Source of the DNA: Coprococcus eutactus
GTDB taxonomy: Bacteria > Bacillota > Clostridia > Lachnospirales > Lachnospiraceae
Assembly (NCBI RefSeq): GCF_025149915.1
Contig: NZ_CP102278.1
Span: 496,001 to 560,000 of the forward strand
Length of the DNA stretch: 64,000 nucleotides
Reading direction: 5' to 3'
This document shows positions 16,776-24,689 of the stretch, one piece after another (the stretch's first letter is position 1; each line of letters starts with the position of its first letter). Made by a program: the position numbers and the translations under genes. Below the pieces are notes generated by a model, which had not been told where the DNA came from, searched no databases, and saw nothing but the letters and a program-made list of their open reading frames with translations.

Positions 16776-17678
16776 ATGGAGACAACTTTACTTATTATGG
16801 CGGCAGGAATTGGTTCGAGATTTGGAACCGGAATAAAACAGCTGGAGCCTGTAGATGATAGCCAGCACATTATCATGGACTATTCAATCCATGATGCCAT
16901 AGAGGCAGGATTTAACCATGTTGTATTTATTATTCGCAAGGATATAGAGGGGGAATTTAGATCTGTTATAGGCGATCGGATTGCTGCCATTTGCGGGAAA
17001 TCTGGTGTTACGGTTGATTATGTATTTCAGGATATTGAGGATATTCCGGGGGAGCTGCCGGCAGGCAGAACTAAGCCATGGGGAACAGGACAGGCCGTGC
17101 TTGCTGCTAAAGCCGTGCTGAAGACACCATTTGTCGTGATAAATGCAGATGATTATTATGGCAAGGAAGGCTTCAGACTGGTCCATGAGTATCTGGTGAA
17201 CGGAGGACAGTCATGTATGGCTGGATTCGTACTTAAGAATACATTGTCTGATAATGGTGGTGTGACCAGAGGCATTTGCAAGATGGACGATCAGAATAAT
17301 CTGACAGAGGTGGTGGAGACCAAGAATATCGTCAAGACTGTGGATGGTGCAGAGACGGACGGCATAGCCATTGATACGGAGTCTCTGGTGTCCATGAACA
17401 TGTGGGGACTGACACCGGAATTCCTGGATATGTTGGAGGCAGGATTTGCGGAGTTCTTTGAGACGGAGGTCCCAACTGATCCACTTAAGGCAGAGTTCCT
17501 TATCCCTACATTCATAGGAGAGCTTCTGGATGAGAAGAAGATGACAGTTAAGGTTCTCCGGACGAATGATACATGGTATGGTATGACGTATAAGGAGGAT
17601 GTTGAGGCTGTTAAGGAGAGCTTTAAGGGGATGATTGAGGACGGTATGTATGAGAAGGATTTGTTTGGGGATTTGTAG
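16776..17678 (+). CDS. Sugar-phosphate nucleotidyltransferase-like protein
   Basis: About 300 residues. The N terminus has the nucleotide-binding signature LLIMAAGIGSRFGTGIKQLEPV. The active-site region PWGTGQAVLAAKAVLKTPFVVINADDYYG holds the DD metal-binding pair. GAGGAG at 16763-16768 supports the ATG at 16776; an ATG at 16761 is upstream in frame. It probably activates a sugar or choline-like group for surface glycan synthesis, but the substrate cannot be fixed. It is the last gene of the polysaccharide region and is followed by a hairpin. Confidence 0.85.
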   Translation: METTLLIMAAGIGSRFGTGIKQLEPVDDSQHIIMDYSIHDAIEAGFNHVVFIIRKDIEGEFRSVIGDRIAAICGKSGVTVDYVFQDIEDIPGELPAGRTKPWGTGQAVLAAKAVLKTPFVVINADDYYGKEGFRLVHEYLVNGGQSCMAGFVLKNTLSDNGGVTRGICKMDDQNNLTEVVETKNIVKTVDGAETDGIAIDTESLVSMNMWGLTPEFLDMLEAGFAEFFETEVPTDPLKAEFLIPTFIGELLDEKKMTVKVLRTNDTWYGMTYKEDVEAVKESFKGMIEDGMYEKDLFGDL

Positions 17679-17706
17679 ATAGGATGTTTATATGGATGTG
17701 ATGTGA

Positions 17707-17734
17707 TTGCCAGCCCGGGAGGGCTGGCAATTGG
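17707..17734 (+). terminator. Stem-loop after nucleotidyltransferase
   Basis: A perfect 10-bp stem (TTGCCAGCCC/GGGCTGGCAA) with a 4-base loop, 29 bases after the stop. The tail is T/G mixed, so termination may be weak. From here to 18114 there is no clear gene. An in-frame open stretch at about 17945-18110, ending MSDFILSVYMKEA, has no start and may be a remnant. Confidence 0.6.
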
Positions 17735-18114
17735 TGGTTATGGGGAATTTCACAGATTTATTATGATTTACTATATAACGTTGATTTAAAATGACTGTAT
17801 GTTATAATGCTTAATATTAAAATATGCGACAAAACAAATAGTGTGACGATAATTTTTATTTAAACCAATTGAGGAAAGTAATATAGATACTTTATTTGTA
17901 TCAATTCTTGGCAAGTAAATAAGAACTATTGGGATGGCTATACAGTAAAGGAAAAGATCTTCGATTGCTGAAAGGAGAAACAAAGACAGTGATGCGTATG
18001 GAGTTGGGGCTAATAGGATAGCAATTGATGAACATCATGCAAGACTGTTTGTAAATACGGCAATGACAATGTCAGATTTTATATTATCTGTTTATATGAA
18101 GGAGGCATGACGAT

Positions 18115-18288
18115 ATGATTCATAGAGTGACTTGTGATAAATGTGGTTCCATTTCGGAATATGATGATAGATCTATATGGGAGGGCAACCGTGAACGTGA
18201 AGAGGTAGAGTGCCCTGTGTGTGGGAATATTATTGGGAGCGTTTTTACAGACCTTATACCTGTAGCAAGGCTTATAAGTAAAGGATAA
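18115..18288 (+). CDS. Small zinc-ribbon protein
   Basis: 57 residues, ATG after AAGGAGG. Two CxxC pairs, CDKCG near residue 8 and CPVCG near residue 39, make a likely zinc ribbon. The rest is polar with a short hydrophobic C terminus. It ends 3 bases before the next gene, so the two are probably co-transcribed. No family recognised; role unknown. Confidence 0.6.
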   Translation: MIHRVTCDKCGSISEYDDRSIWEGNREREEVECPVCGNIIGSVFTDLIPVARLISKG

Positions 18289-18291
18289 ATT

Positions 18292-18957
18292 ATGTATAGA
18301 AAAGTAATGTTTTCATTGATGTTGCTGTCATTGATACTATTATCTTTAATTGCATGGAAAGTTGGTGTGTTTACAGCAATTGTAGGCCTACCATTCTTTC
18401 CGTTAGTAGAGAAGATTGTTACAAATACTTATTTTTCTGGTGTAGCTTGCAGTATTATTGCTGTTATTATTATTTACAAATGGCAGGTGTTGTATAGCAA
18501 GAGAAAGCTGAAGCAGGATTTTAGATGTAACGAATGTATTGAAGGTATATATGATGGCATTGAAGCAGTTAGAAAATATATGCCATTAGTTCCAAAAAAG
18601 GAAAAATGGGATAGAGTTTGTGATTATGAAGAATTTCGCAAAAAAAATGCAAAGAAATATATTGACTTCTATGGGGAGCATAAAGGTGACATTTATATTG
18701 CAAATTTGACATTATCATACAAGGGCAATGATTTGCTGATTGACTCAATTCAATCATGCTTTTTCATTAACCTTAATTTCAAGTTGTTGGGGATTTTGAA
18801 TCATGTGAAGAATAGGCTGCCGAATCTCAGAAACAAATACCCTGAAATTGAGAAGCTGGCAAAAGAATACATAGAATCGGCTAGTGAAGACATAATGATA
18901 CAACTGGGAGAAACGTTGGACTCATACTTTGTAGATGCGAGATGTATGGCAGCCTAA
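18292..18957 (+). CDS. Membrane-anchored protein of unknown function
   Basis: 221 residues. Two hydrophobic segments (about 5-30 and 45-65) are followed by a basic stretch and a soluble, mostly helical domain of about 150 residues with a CNEC pair near residue 78. Not recognised. It follows the zinc-ribbon gene by 3 bases. Its place at the start of a defence-rich island makes a defence or regulatory role possible, but nothing in the sequence shows it. Confidence 0.65.
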   Translation: MYRKVMFSLMLLSLILLSLIAWKVGVFTAIVGLPFFPLVEKIVTNTYFSGVACSIIAVIIIYKWQVLYSKRKLKQDFRCNECIEGIYDGIEAVRKYMPLVPKKEKWDRVCDYEEFRKKNAKKYIDFYGEHKGDIYIANLTLSYKGNDLLIDSIQSCFFINLNFKLLGILNHVKNRLPNLRNKYPEIEKLAKEYIESASEDIMIQLGETLDSYFVDARCMAA

Positions 18958-19021
18958 ATGACTGATGACAGAAAGTTAAGCAGGTCAGCGTCAACTGATG
19001 TGAGCAATCTTGTGACAGCTC

Positions 19022-19234
19022 ATGAAATCACTAACAGCAGTAAATTATGATAAGTTGTGGGTTATTTTAAATGAACGTGGAATGATGAAAACAGAATTGA
19101 TTAGAGCGGCAAAAATCAGTACAAATGCAATGGCAAAGCTTGGCAAAAACGAAGATGTCCGAGTGGAAGTTTTGGCAAAGATTTGTGTGACTTTGGGATG
19201 CAAGTTGGATGATATTGTGGAGATAGAGTCCTGA
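19022..19234 (+). CDS. XRE-type helix-turn-helix regulator
   Basis: 70 residues, close to the usual size of the small Cro/C1-type regulators common on Firmicutes mobile elements. The pattern VNYDKLWVILNERGMMKTELIRA...STNAMAKLGKNE...LAKICVTLGCKLDDIVE covers the HTH and the following helices. There is no strong ribosome site before the ATG at 19022. It lies 64 bases after the membrane protein and 27 before another membrane protein. Confidence 0.85.
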   Translation: MKSLTAVNYDKLWVILNERGMMKTELIRAAKISTNAMAKLGKNEDVRVEVLAKICVTLGCKLDDIVEIES

Positions 19235-19261
19235 TAAACTGTGTAAAGGAGAAACTAGAAG

Positions 19262-20239
19262 TTGGGAAATTCAGAAGAAAAAAATATAGATGTAAAAGAT
19301 ACAATGCAAGATAGAGCATATAAAGTTATTAAAAAATGTAAAGAAATTGCTGAGGAAGATTTTACAAAATTTAGCGCACTATTTGTGGCTGTTATGACTG
19401 TAGGATTATGGGTGATAAAAGGTATGTGGTATGCATATCAAACAGGAAGATTTTCTGTATATGGAATAGATTCTTGTTATATATCATCTGACAATGAGAG
19501 TATTTTACTGCAAATCATTCAGATGACGGCTGTTCTTGTAGTGTTGTTTTCAATAAATTATATATATTATAAAATCTCGATTTCAGAAGATAAATCAAAA
19601 TTCCATTGGCGAAGGAAACTCAGGTTGTTAGCTTATTGGCTTACGGAAATGTTTTTACTATTTATTCTCGTTCTTATAACATCAGGCATTAATATTATTG
19701 ACTTAATAAAAGATTCAACAGCAAACAATGTAGTTGTATTATTGATTGCGATTATTTTTGCTTGTTTTGTAGTAAACATATATGGTATAGAATTTGCAAT
19801 TGAAAAGAAATTATCTAGTCGTAAGAGAAAGAAGTTAGAGAGTAAGGCAGAAAAGAAAAAAGATATTGAAGAAGAGAATCAACATAAGAGAAATGGTAAG
19901 AATATGATATTTGCCGTGTTCATTACAGTTGCTTTAGAGATATTACTTATGTATATATTTGGTATTGTATTAGAAAATGATAGAGATTCTTATAAATTAG
20001 TATTGGTTGAACAAGAAACTAGTGAAGATAGTCAATACATATTTCAATATCAATCAGGGCAGATGAATTATACAATATGCCCTATTGTTTTTGAAAATAG
20101 TGATTACTATATTTTGACCAGGCTATATAAAAGAGACGGCAAAATTGAAATAGATTATGAATATCAAAAGATAATTGGAAAAACAGATATAGAAACATTC
20201 AATTGCGAAAATATTTATGAGATAAATATAGGTGAATAA
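19262..20239 (+). CDS. Multi-pass membrane protein of unknown function
   Basis: 325 residues from a TTG with AAAGGAGA 9 bases upstream. About five hydrophobic segments (near residues 38-60, 80-102, 117-145, 157-178 and 215-240), a very charged lysine/glutamate-rich linker at about 180-212, and a C-terminal soluble part of about 85 residues likely outside the membrane. No family recognised. Base composition is AT-rich like the rest of the island. Confidence 0.65.
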   Translation: MGNSEEKNIDVKDTMQDRAYKVIKKCKEIAEEDFTKFSALFVAVMTVGLWVIKGMWYAYQTGRFSVYGIDSCYISSDNESILLQIIQMTAVLVVLFSINYIYYKISISEDKSKFHWRRKLRLLAYWLTEMFLLFILVLITSGINIIDLIKDSTANNVVVLLIAIIFACFVVNIYGIEFAIEKKLSSRKRKKLESKAEKKKDIEEENQHKRNGKNMIFAVFITVALEILLMYIFGIVLENDRDSYKLVLVEQETSEDSQYIFQYQSGQMNYTICPIVFENSDYYILTRLYKRDGKIEIDYEYQKIIGKTDIETFNCENIYEINIGE

Positions 20240-20287
20240 TTTTTTTATTTAAGAACTTCCGATAATAGAAAATTATACATTCAATTT

Positions 20288-20328
20288 CCACTCAATTCTC
20301 AATCAATGAGAGTTGGGTGGATTTTTTA
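20288..20328 (+). terminator. Rho-independent terminator
   Basis: Stem CCACTCAATTCTC with GAGAGTTGGGTGG (11 Watson-Crick pairs plus two G-U), 7-base loop, then ATTTTTT. It closes the unit ending at 20239. Confidence 0.75.
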
Positions 20329-20479
20329 TATCCTATACTTACAAAATAAAACGCCCACAGGGCAGAAAGGCAGGTACAGGATATGTACAACAACTGATGA
20401 AGTTCAAGGAGGGCATTAGAACGTCCTGTAAAATATTTCGTTGGTTTAGTAAGCAGGGGTAGCTCTTGGGATCACCGCA

Positions 20480-20511
20480 GGCGAGAAGAATTTCTCGCCA
20501 TTTTCTATTTT
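20480..20511 (+). terminator. Stem-loop in the 20240-20753 gap
   Basis: Perfect 8-bp stem GGCGAGAA/TTCTCGCC followed by ATTTTCTATTTT. It may end a short transcript that includes a 21-codon ORF at 20395-20460 (MKFKEGIRTSCKIFRWFSKQ). Whether that peptide is real is uncertain. Confidence 0.5.
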
Positions 20512-20619
20512 GGGAAAGATAAAAAGTGAGATGACTGTTTTTTTATCAAGTATTAAATGGGGAAAATTGTAATGCATATTTTTAGGTTTGTTGTATAACA
20601 ATATCACTATAAGGCATAT

Positions 20620-20667
20620 TTAAGTAAAGATACACACAACATTGGGTGAATGTGTATTTTTACTTAA
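20620..20667. promoter_or_regulatory. Palindromic operator 1 upstream of abiE operon
   Basis: Inverted repeat with 17-base arms, TTAAGTAAAGATACACA and TGTGTATTTTTACTTAA, 16 of 17 pairing. The same half-site occurs in the second palindrome at 20706. AbiEi-type antitoxins are known to repress their own operon by binding two inverted repeats upstream. Confidence 0.7.
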
Positions 20668-20705
20668 AAATTTGATTGACTTAATGAATAAATGCGGTTA
20701 AAATT

Positions 20706-20753
20706 TCAAGTAAAGATACACACAATATGTTGAATGTGTGTATAAATACTTAA
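20706..20753. promoter_or_regulatory. Palindromic operator 2 upstream of abiE operon
   Basis: Arms TCAAGTAAAGATACACACA and TGTGTGTATAAATACTTAA pair at 15 of 19 positions and share the AAGTAAAGATACACACAA half-site with operator 1. It ends just before the antitoxin ORF. Confidence 0.7.
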
Positions 20754-20768
20754 ATGGAGTTGATTGTT

Positions 20769-21311
20769 ATGATATTGACCTATAAGGATTGTATAGAAAA
20801 ATATGGCAGTGATCATTTGTTGAAAAAAGAAATTGCAGAAGGTCGATTGTTTCAAAAAGAAAAAGGTATATATTCTTTGCAAAAAGCTTGTTCGGAATTA
20901 GAGATTATTAGTGTTAAATATCCACGTTCTATATTTACAGGAGAAAGCGCATTTTATTATCATTCGCTTACGGATGTAATACCGGATTATTATTGTATTG
21001 CTACTCTTAGAACAGATAGCAGAATAAAAGATTCACGTGTAAAGCAGTCTTTTGTTAAAAACGAGATTTTTGAAGTTGGAATGACAAAGATGAAGCGAAA
21101 CAATGTGGAAATCAATATTTATAGCTTAGAACGTATGCTTATTGAACTAATGCGATTTAGAAGTAAACTCCCCTTTGATTATTATAAAGAGATTATTTCG
21201 AACTATAGAAATAAAGCAGAAACAATGGATTTTGCTTTGGTTGAGGAATATGCTGATTATTTTAAAAATGCAGAAAAATTGAAGGATATGATTCAGATGG
21301 AGGTATTGTGA
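20769..21311 (+). CDS. AbiEi-type antitoxin/autorepressor
   Basis: About 180 residues. The N terminus is a winged-helix-like domain, followed by FTGESAFYYHSLTDVIPDYY and a C-terminal region with SLERMLIELMRFRSKLPFDYYKEIISNYR, both typical of AbiEi-family proteins. The family neutralises an AbiEii nucleotidyltransferase toxin and represses its own operon. GGAG at 20756-20759 favours the ATG at 20769 over 20754. It overlaps the toxin gene at TGATG. Confidence 0.82.
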   Translation: MILTYKDCIEKYGSDHLLKKEIAEGRLFQKEKGIYSLQKACSELEIISVKYPRSIFTGESAFYYHSLTDVIPDYYCIATLRTDSRIKDSRVKQSFVKNEIFEVGMTKMKRNNVEINIYSLERMLIELMRFRSKLPFDYYKEIISNYRNKAETMDFALVEEYADYFKNAEKLKDMIQMEVL

Positions 21312-21655
21312 TGAATTTACTAGAGGAAGTAGATAAAATAAAAAACGAAGGATATAGTGAAGCAAATGCAGAAGCAAAGCTATGCCAGGATATCATAATT
21401 AGTGCAATTTCAAAAAGTAGTTTAAATAGAAATGTGACAATTAAAGGTGGTGTGGTTATGCGAAGTTTGTCTGGAGAAATCAGACGTGCTACGCAGGATA
21501 TTGATCTTGATTTTATCAGGTACTCCATATCAGAGGAAAGAGTATTTACAAATAGTACATATAAAAAACAGGTAGAACGCTCTAGAAAAAATTGGCTTGA
21601 TATGTCTGTTGAGGAAGTATTAAAAAAGGATTTAGAGTTTGTTCAAGGAATCTAA
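21311..21655 (+). CDS. AbiEii nucleotidyltransferase toxin, apparently internally deleted
   Basis: Only 114 residues, versus about 250-300 for the AbiEii/AbiGii family. The N terminus keeps the nucleotidyltransferase motifs KGGVVMR and the DIDLDF metal site. The following sequence, from about residue 75, resembles the family's extreme C terminus (YKKQVERSRKNWLDMSVEEVL). The middle, with the remaining family motifs, is missing, so the toxin is probably inactive. It overlaps the antitoxin by one base. Confidence 0.72.
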   Translation: MNLLEEVDKIKNEGYSEANAEAKLCQDIIISAISKSSLNRNVTIKGGVVMRSLSGEIRRATQDIDLDFIRYSISEERVFTNSTYKKQVERSRKNWLDMSVEEVLKKDLEFVQGI

Positions 21656-21736
21656 TGCTCCAGTTGTTATGGGATATTGGATCGTGCGAGATATTTAAGG
21701 ATTGAATATACAATAGAGTTTTATTGGAGATAAAAG

Positions 21737-24055
21737 ATGTTTAATTACAAAAACCTGTGTGACTACGAATTTGAAATATTGTGCAAGGATATAATGCAGA
21801 AGAAGCTGGGAGTTCCTCTTCAGATATTTGCGAGGGGTCGGGATGGTGGCATTGATATAACTGATGATACTGTGAGCAAGAATGTTGTTATACAGGTCAA
21901 GCATTATATCAACAGCAAATACAGTGATCTTATATCAAGCCTGAAGAAGGAGGTTTCGAAGGTTGCTGAGCTGAAACCAGAGAAATACTATGTGTGTTGT
22001 GCATTGGAGCTAACCCCTGCAAATAAGACGGAGATTTTCAATTTGTTTGCAGAATACATGGAGGGTTCATGTAATATATTGTCGTTGAATGATATAGATG
22101 AGTATCTGCAGGATCCGGCAAATATGGATATTGTGCGCAAGCACTATAAATTGTGGCTTGAATCAACAAATATATTGGCAGAGATCAATAGTAGGGATAT
22201 TTTCATAGATTGTGAAACGCTTCTATACAACATAGAAGAGGAGCAGAGAGAATTTGTTGAAACCTCGAGTTACAGACAGTGTATAGATGTTCTTGAGCGT
22301 AATCGTCTGTTGATGATCCTTGGAATGCCTGGAACTGGAAAGACCATGACGACCAAGATGCTTGCTTTGTATTACGCAGCACTGGGTTACCGGATTATTT
22401 ATACGACAAATGGGGATCTGCAGAGCATAAAGAAAGCTTTGTCAGTTGATAAGGAATCTAAAGAGATTATTCTGTTGGATGACTGCCTTGGACAGTATTA
22501 CTTCAGAATGAAGGACACCCAGGAAAATGAACTCATGTCTTTGATTAAATATGTGTTGATGCATAAGAACAAGAAACTCATCATGAACTCCAGGGTGACG
22601 ATATTTCAGCATGCAAAGGAATCTTACATAGAGCTGCACAGTTTTATAGACACGGAGAAGGTGCGGCTTCAGTATATTGATATGGATTCTATGACCATTG
22701 AAGACAAGGGCAGGATATTCAAGAATCATTTGTATTTCAGAAATATACCAACGGATCATTATGCTCAGATTCTAAAAAATAATAATTATCGCTGGATAGT
22801 CAAACATAGGAATTATACACCGCGTATCATAGAGTATGTTACGCGACAAAATGTATCCAGCAAGATTGCTGCAGATGAATATTGTGATTTTATAAGGAGA
22901 TGTCTGGATAATCCTACTGAAATCTGGAGAGATGAGTTTAACAACAGGCTCAAGGCGGAGGATAGGATTTTCCTTACTTCACTGTTTTCGTTGACGGACG
23001 TCGGTGTGGAGGACAAGGTATTGCGCAGAGTATTCAATGCCCGTATTACGAAAAGAACTGATATAGACACAACCCGAAATGTGTGGGAAGCAGTATTGAA
23101 GCGGATGGAGGGAACATTTGTCAAGATTATAGAGAACAATGGCGTGCGGCAAATTGGAGCTATCAACCCATCTGTAAATGACTTTTTGAAGAATTATTTG
23201 GATGAGAATGAACCTGAGGTTGAAGAAATCAGGAGAAACGCCACGGAATATATTCAGGTTGTCAGAGGATTCGGACCAGATATGGCGGATATTGTAAAAT
23301 CTGGAGACGCATGTAGATACAACTTTGCAAGTGATGTCGAAAAGCAGCTTGTCATATTGTCGAATATATGTGAGCTGGGTATATGCATAAATCAATACAG
23401 AGATATTGTCAGGACGTTTGTGGAGTCTTTGCCATATGCGTTTTATAACAAAGCAAGTACATTTACTGTAGTGCCTTCTTTGCTCTCGGAGCCGCTGGCA
23501 GCATATTATGGCACACGTGAGCATTTGTCGTCAGAGGCGTTGAATGACCTGCTGGATTCGATGGATTTTGATGATTTTTGTGTATTTGAAGAAAATCTGA
23601 AGAATAATGGACTGGAACTGTATGAACTGGTGGACAGTGATGTTGTTCTGGAAAAGCTGGACAAGGCCATGCGGGATTACATAGATGGATATGACAGATC
23701 CGAAAGTTATACAAATCAGGATACATATGAACTTTTCAATGAGAACATGGTATACAACGGATCATATCATGAGGTTGATGTAGATAAGGTTGTTAATATT
23801 TTGGCAGATTGTGTGCGGAATGATATATATGACGATGTGACAGATAAATTGGCGGTATTCCCTCGTGCGATAACAGATGACATTGACTTATCCAGATATG
23901 ATATCTGGGCGGATGCTGGTGAGATTGAGAGTTATGTGTGCGATGTGCTGGCTGATCCTGGTGACAGAGATTATAGCGACATTTATGATGGTGATAGTTC
24001 TTATTCGGGGCATTTGGATGGGATGGATGAGCTGGATTTTATATTTGCGGAGTGA
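21737..24055 (+). CDS. Mrr-type nuclease fused to STAND NTPase, probable antiviral protein
   Basis: 772 residues, ATG after TTGGAGA. Residues 1-110 form a restriction-endonuclease (Mrr) fold, with D36/D40 in GRDGGID and Q53/K55 in VIQVKHY as catalytic positions. Residues about 185-450 form a STAND-type NTPase (nSTAND3-like) with Walker A GMPGTGKT at 197-204 and Walker B IILLDD near 245. The C-terminal 320 residues are unassigned helical sequence with a strongly acidic last 130. The layout resembles Avs-type antiviral STAND proteins: nuclease effector, NTPase switch, sensor. The call as defence is inference from architecture and island context. Confidence 0.75.
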   Translation: MFNYKNLCDYEFEILCKDIMQKKLGVPLQIFARGRDGGIDITDDTVSKNVVIQVKHYINSKYSDLISSLKKEVSKVAELKPEKYYVCCALELTPANKTEIFNLFAEYMEGSCNILSLNDIDEYLQDPANMDIVRKHYKLWLESTNILAEINSRDIFIDCETLLYNIEEEQREFVETSSYRQCIDVLERNRLLMILGMPGTGKTMTTKMLALYYAALGYRIIYTTNGDLQSIKKALSVDKESKEIILLDDCLGQYYFRMKDTQENELMSLIKYVLMHKNKKLIMNSRVTIFQHAKESYIELHSFIDTEKVRLQYIDMDSMTIEDKGRIFKNHLYFRNIPTDHYAQILKNNNYRWIVKHRNYTPRIIEYVTRQNVSSKIAADEYCDFIRRCLDNPTEIWRDEFNNRLKAEDRIFLTSLFSLTDVGVEDKVLRRVFNARITKRTDIDTTRNVWEAVLKRMEGTFVKIIENNGVRQIGAINPSVNDFLKNYLDENEPEVEEIRRNATEYIQVVRGFGPDMADIVKSGDACRYNFASDVEKQLVILSNICELGICINQYRDIVRTFVESLPYAFYNKASTFTVVPSLLSEPLAAYYGTREHLSSEALNDLLDSMDFDDFCVFEENLKNNGLELYELVDSDVVLEKLDKAMRDYIDGYDRSESYTNQDTYELFNENMVYNGSYHEVDVDKVVNILADCVRNDIYDDVTDKLAVFPRAITDDIDLSRYDIWADAGEIESYVCDVLADPGDRDYSDIYDGDSSYSGHLDGMDELDFIFAE

Positions 24056-24168
24056 CAGCTTTTGAGTTGCGTATTAGAATTATTCTGCATAAATTGAGGT
24101 TTAGTTATACAAATAGAACTTTAAGTTCCTGGCACTGCGCTTTAATGTGTTTTATAATGTTGCTAACG

Positions 24169-24633
24169 GTTTATGGTAAGACCTTGGATGATAATTATAT
24201 GCATATTTTGTATGACCATCCAGAATTAAATTTACAAGATGCGTTTTTGCTTGATAGAGTCCAAAAAGGTGTTCAAATTGAGAAGAAGGATGCTGATAGA
24301 TTACGAGCATTAAAACTTGTAGAGGGAAGACTTGGAAGCCTATATTTGTCAGCATCAGTTGCAAAAAGTATTGAGGATCAAGCAGGTTATATAAAAAACA
24401 AAGGCTTGGATGATCAGTATTATAAGACATTAATTATTGAATATCTGAAACAATATTCAAAAGCAAATAGAAAAGAAATTAACAAATTGTTATGGGGCAA
24501 GTTACCAGATTCATTGTCGGATGACCAAAAGAAACATAAAGTTCACAACTTATTAACGGCCTTAAAAAATAAGAATGTTATTGAAAAGGATGGAGAAAAC
24601 CAACGTAAAGCTAATTGGATATTAAAAGATTAA
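24169..24633 (+). pseudogene. AlbA-domain ATP-binding protein, C-terminal remnant
   Basis: From about VYGKTLDDNYMHILYDHP onward the frame matches the C-terminal part of AlbA_2/RecG-like ATP-binding proteins: FLLDRVQKG, KLVEGRLGSLYLSASVAK, YIKNKGLDDQYYK, then a winged-helix end with SKANRKEINKLLWGKLP. The AlbA and ATP-binding parts are absent, and the 110 bases before show only unrelated sequence. No convincing start. It lies between the Mrr-STAND gene and an IS element. Confidence 0.75.
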
Positions 24634-24685
24634 TCGGTTTAGGATTGGTTTAGTTTGCTTTGTTTAAACCGATTATTAAACCAAT
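24632..24685. repeat. Nested inverted repeats flanking the IS insertion
   Basis: AATCGGTTTA (24632-24641) pairs with TAAACCGATT (24665-24674), and ATTGGTTTA pairs with TAAACCAAT just beyond. Related GGTTTA/TAAACC motifs continue after the IS at about 26207-26250, so the IS interrupted a repeat-rich spacer. Confidence 0.5.
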
Positions 24686-24689
24686 CAAT

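Noticed and set aside
24052..24168. N-terminal 39 residues of the ORF preceding the AlbA remnant
   Set aside because: They do not resemble the family and lack a ribosome site; homology starts at about 24169.
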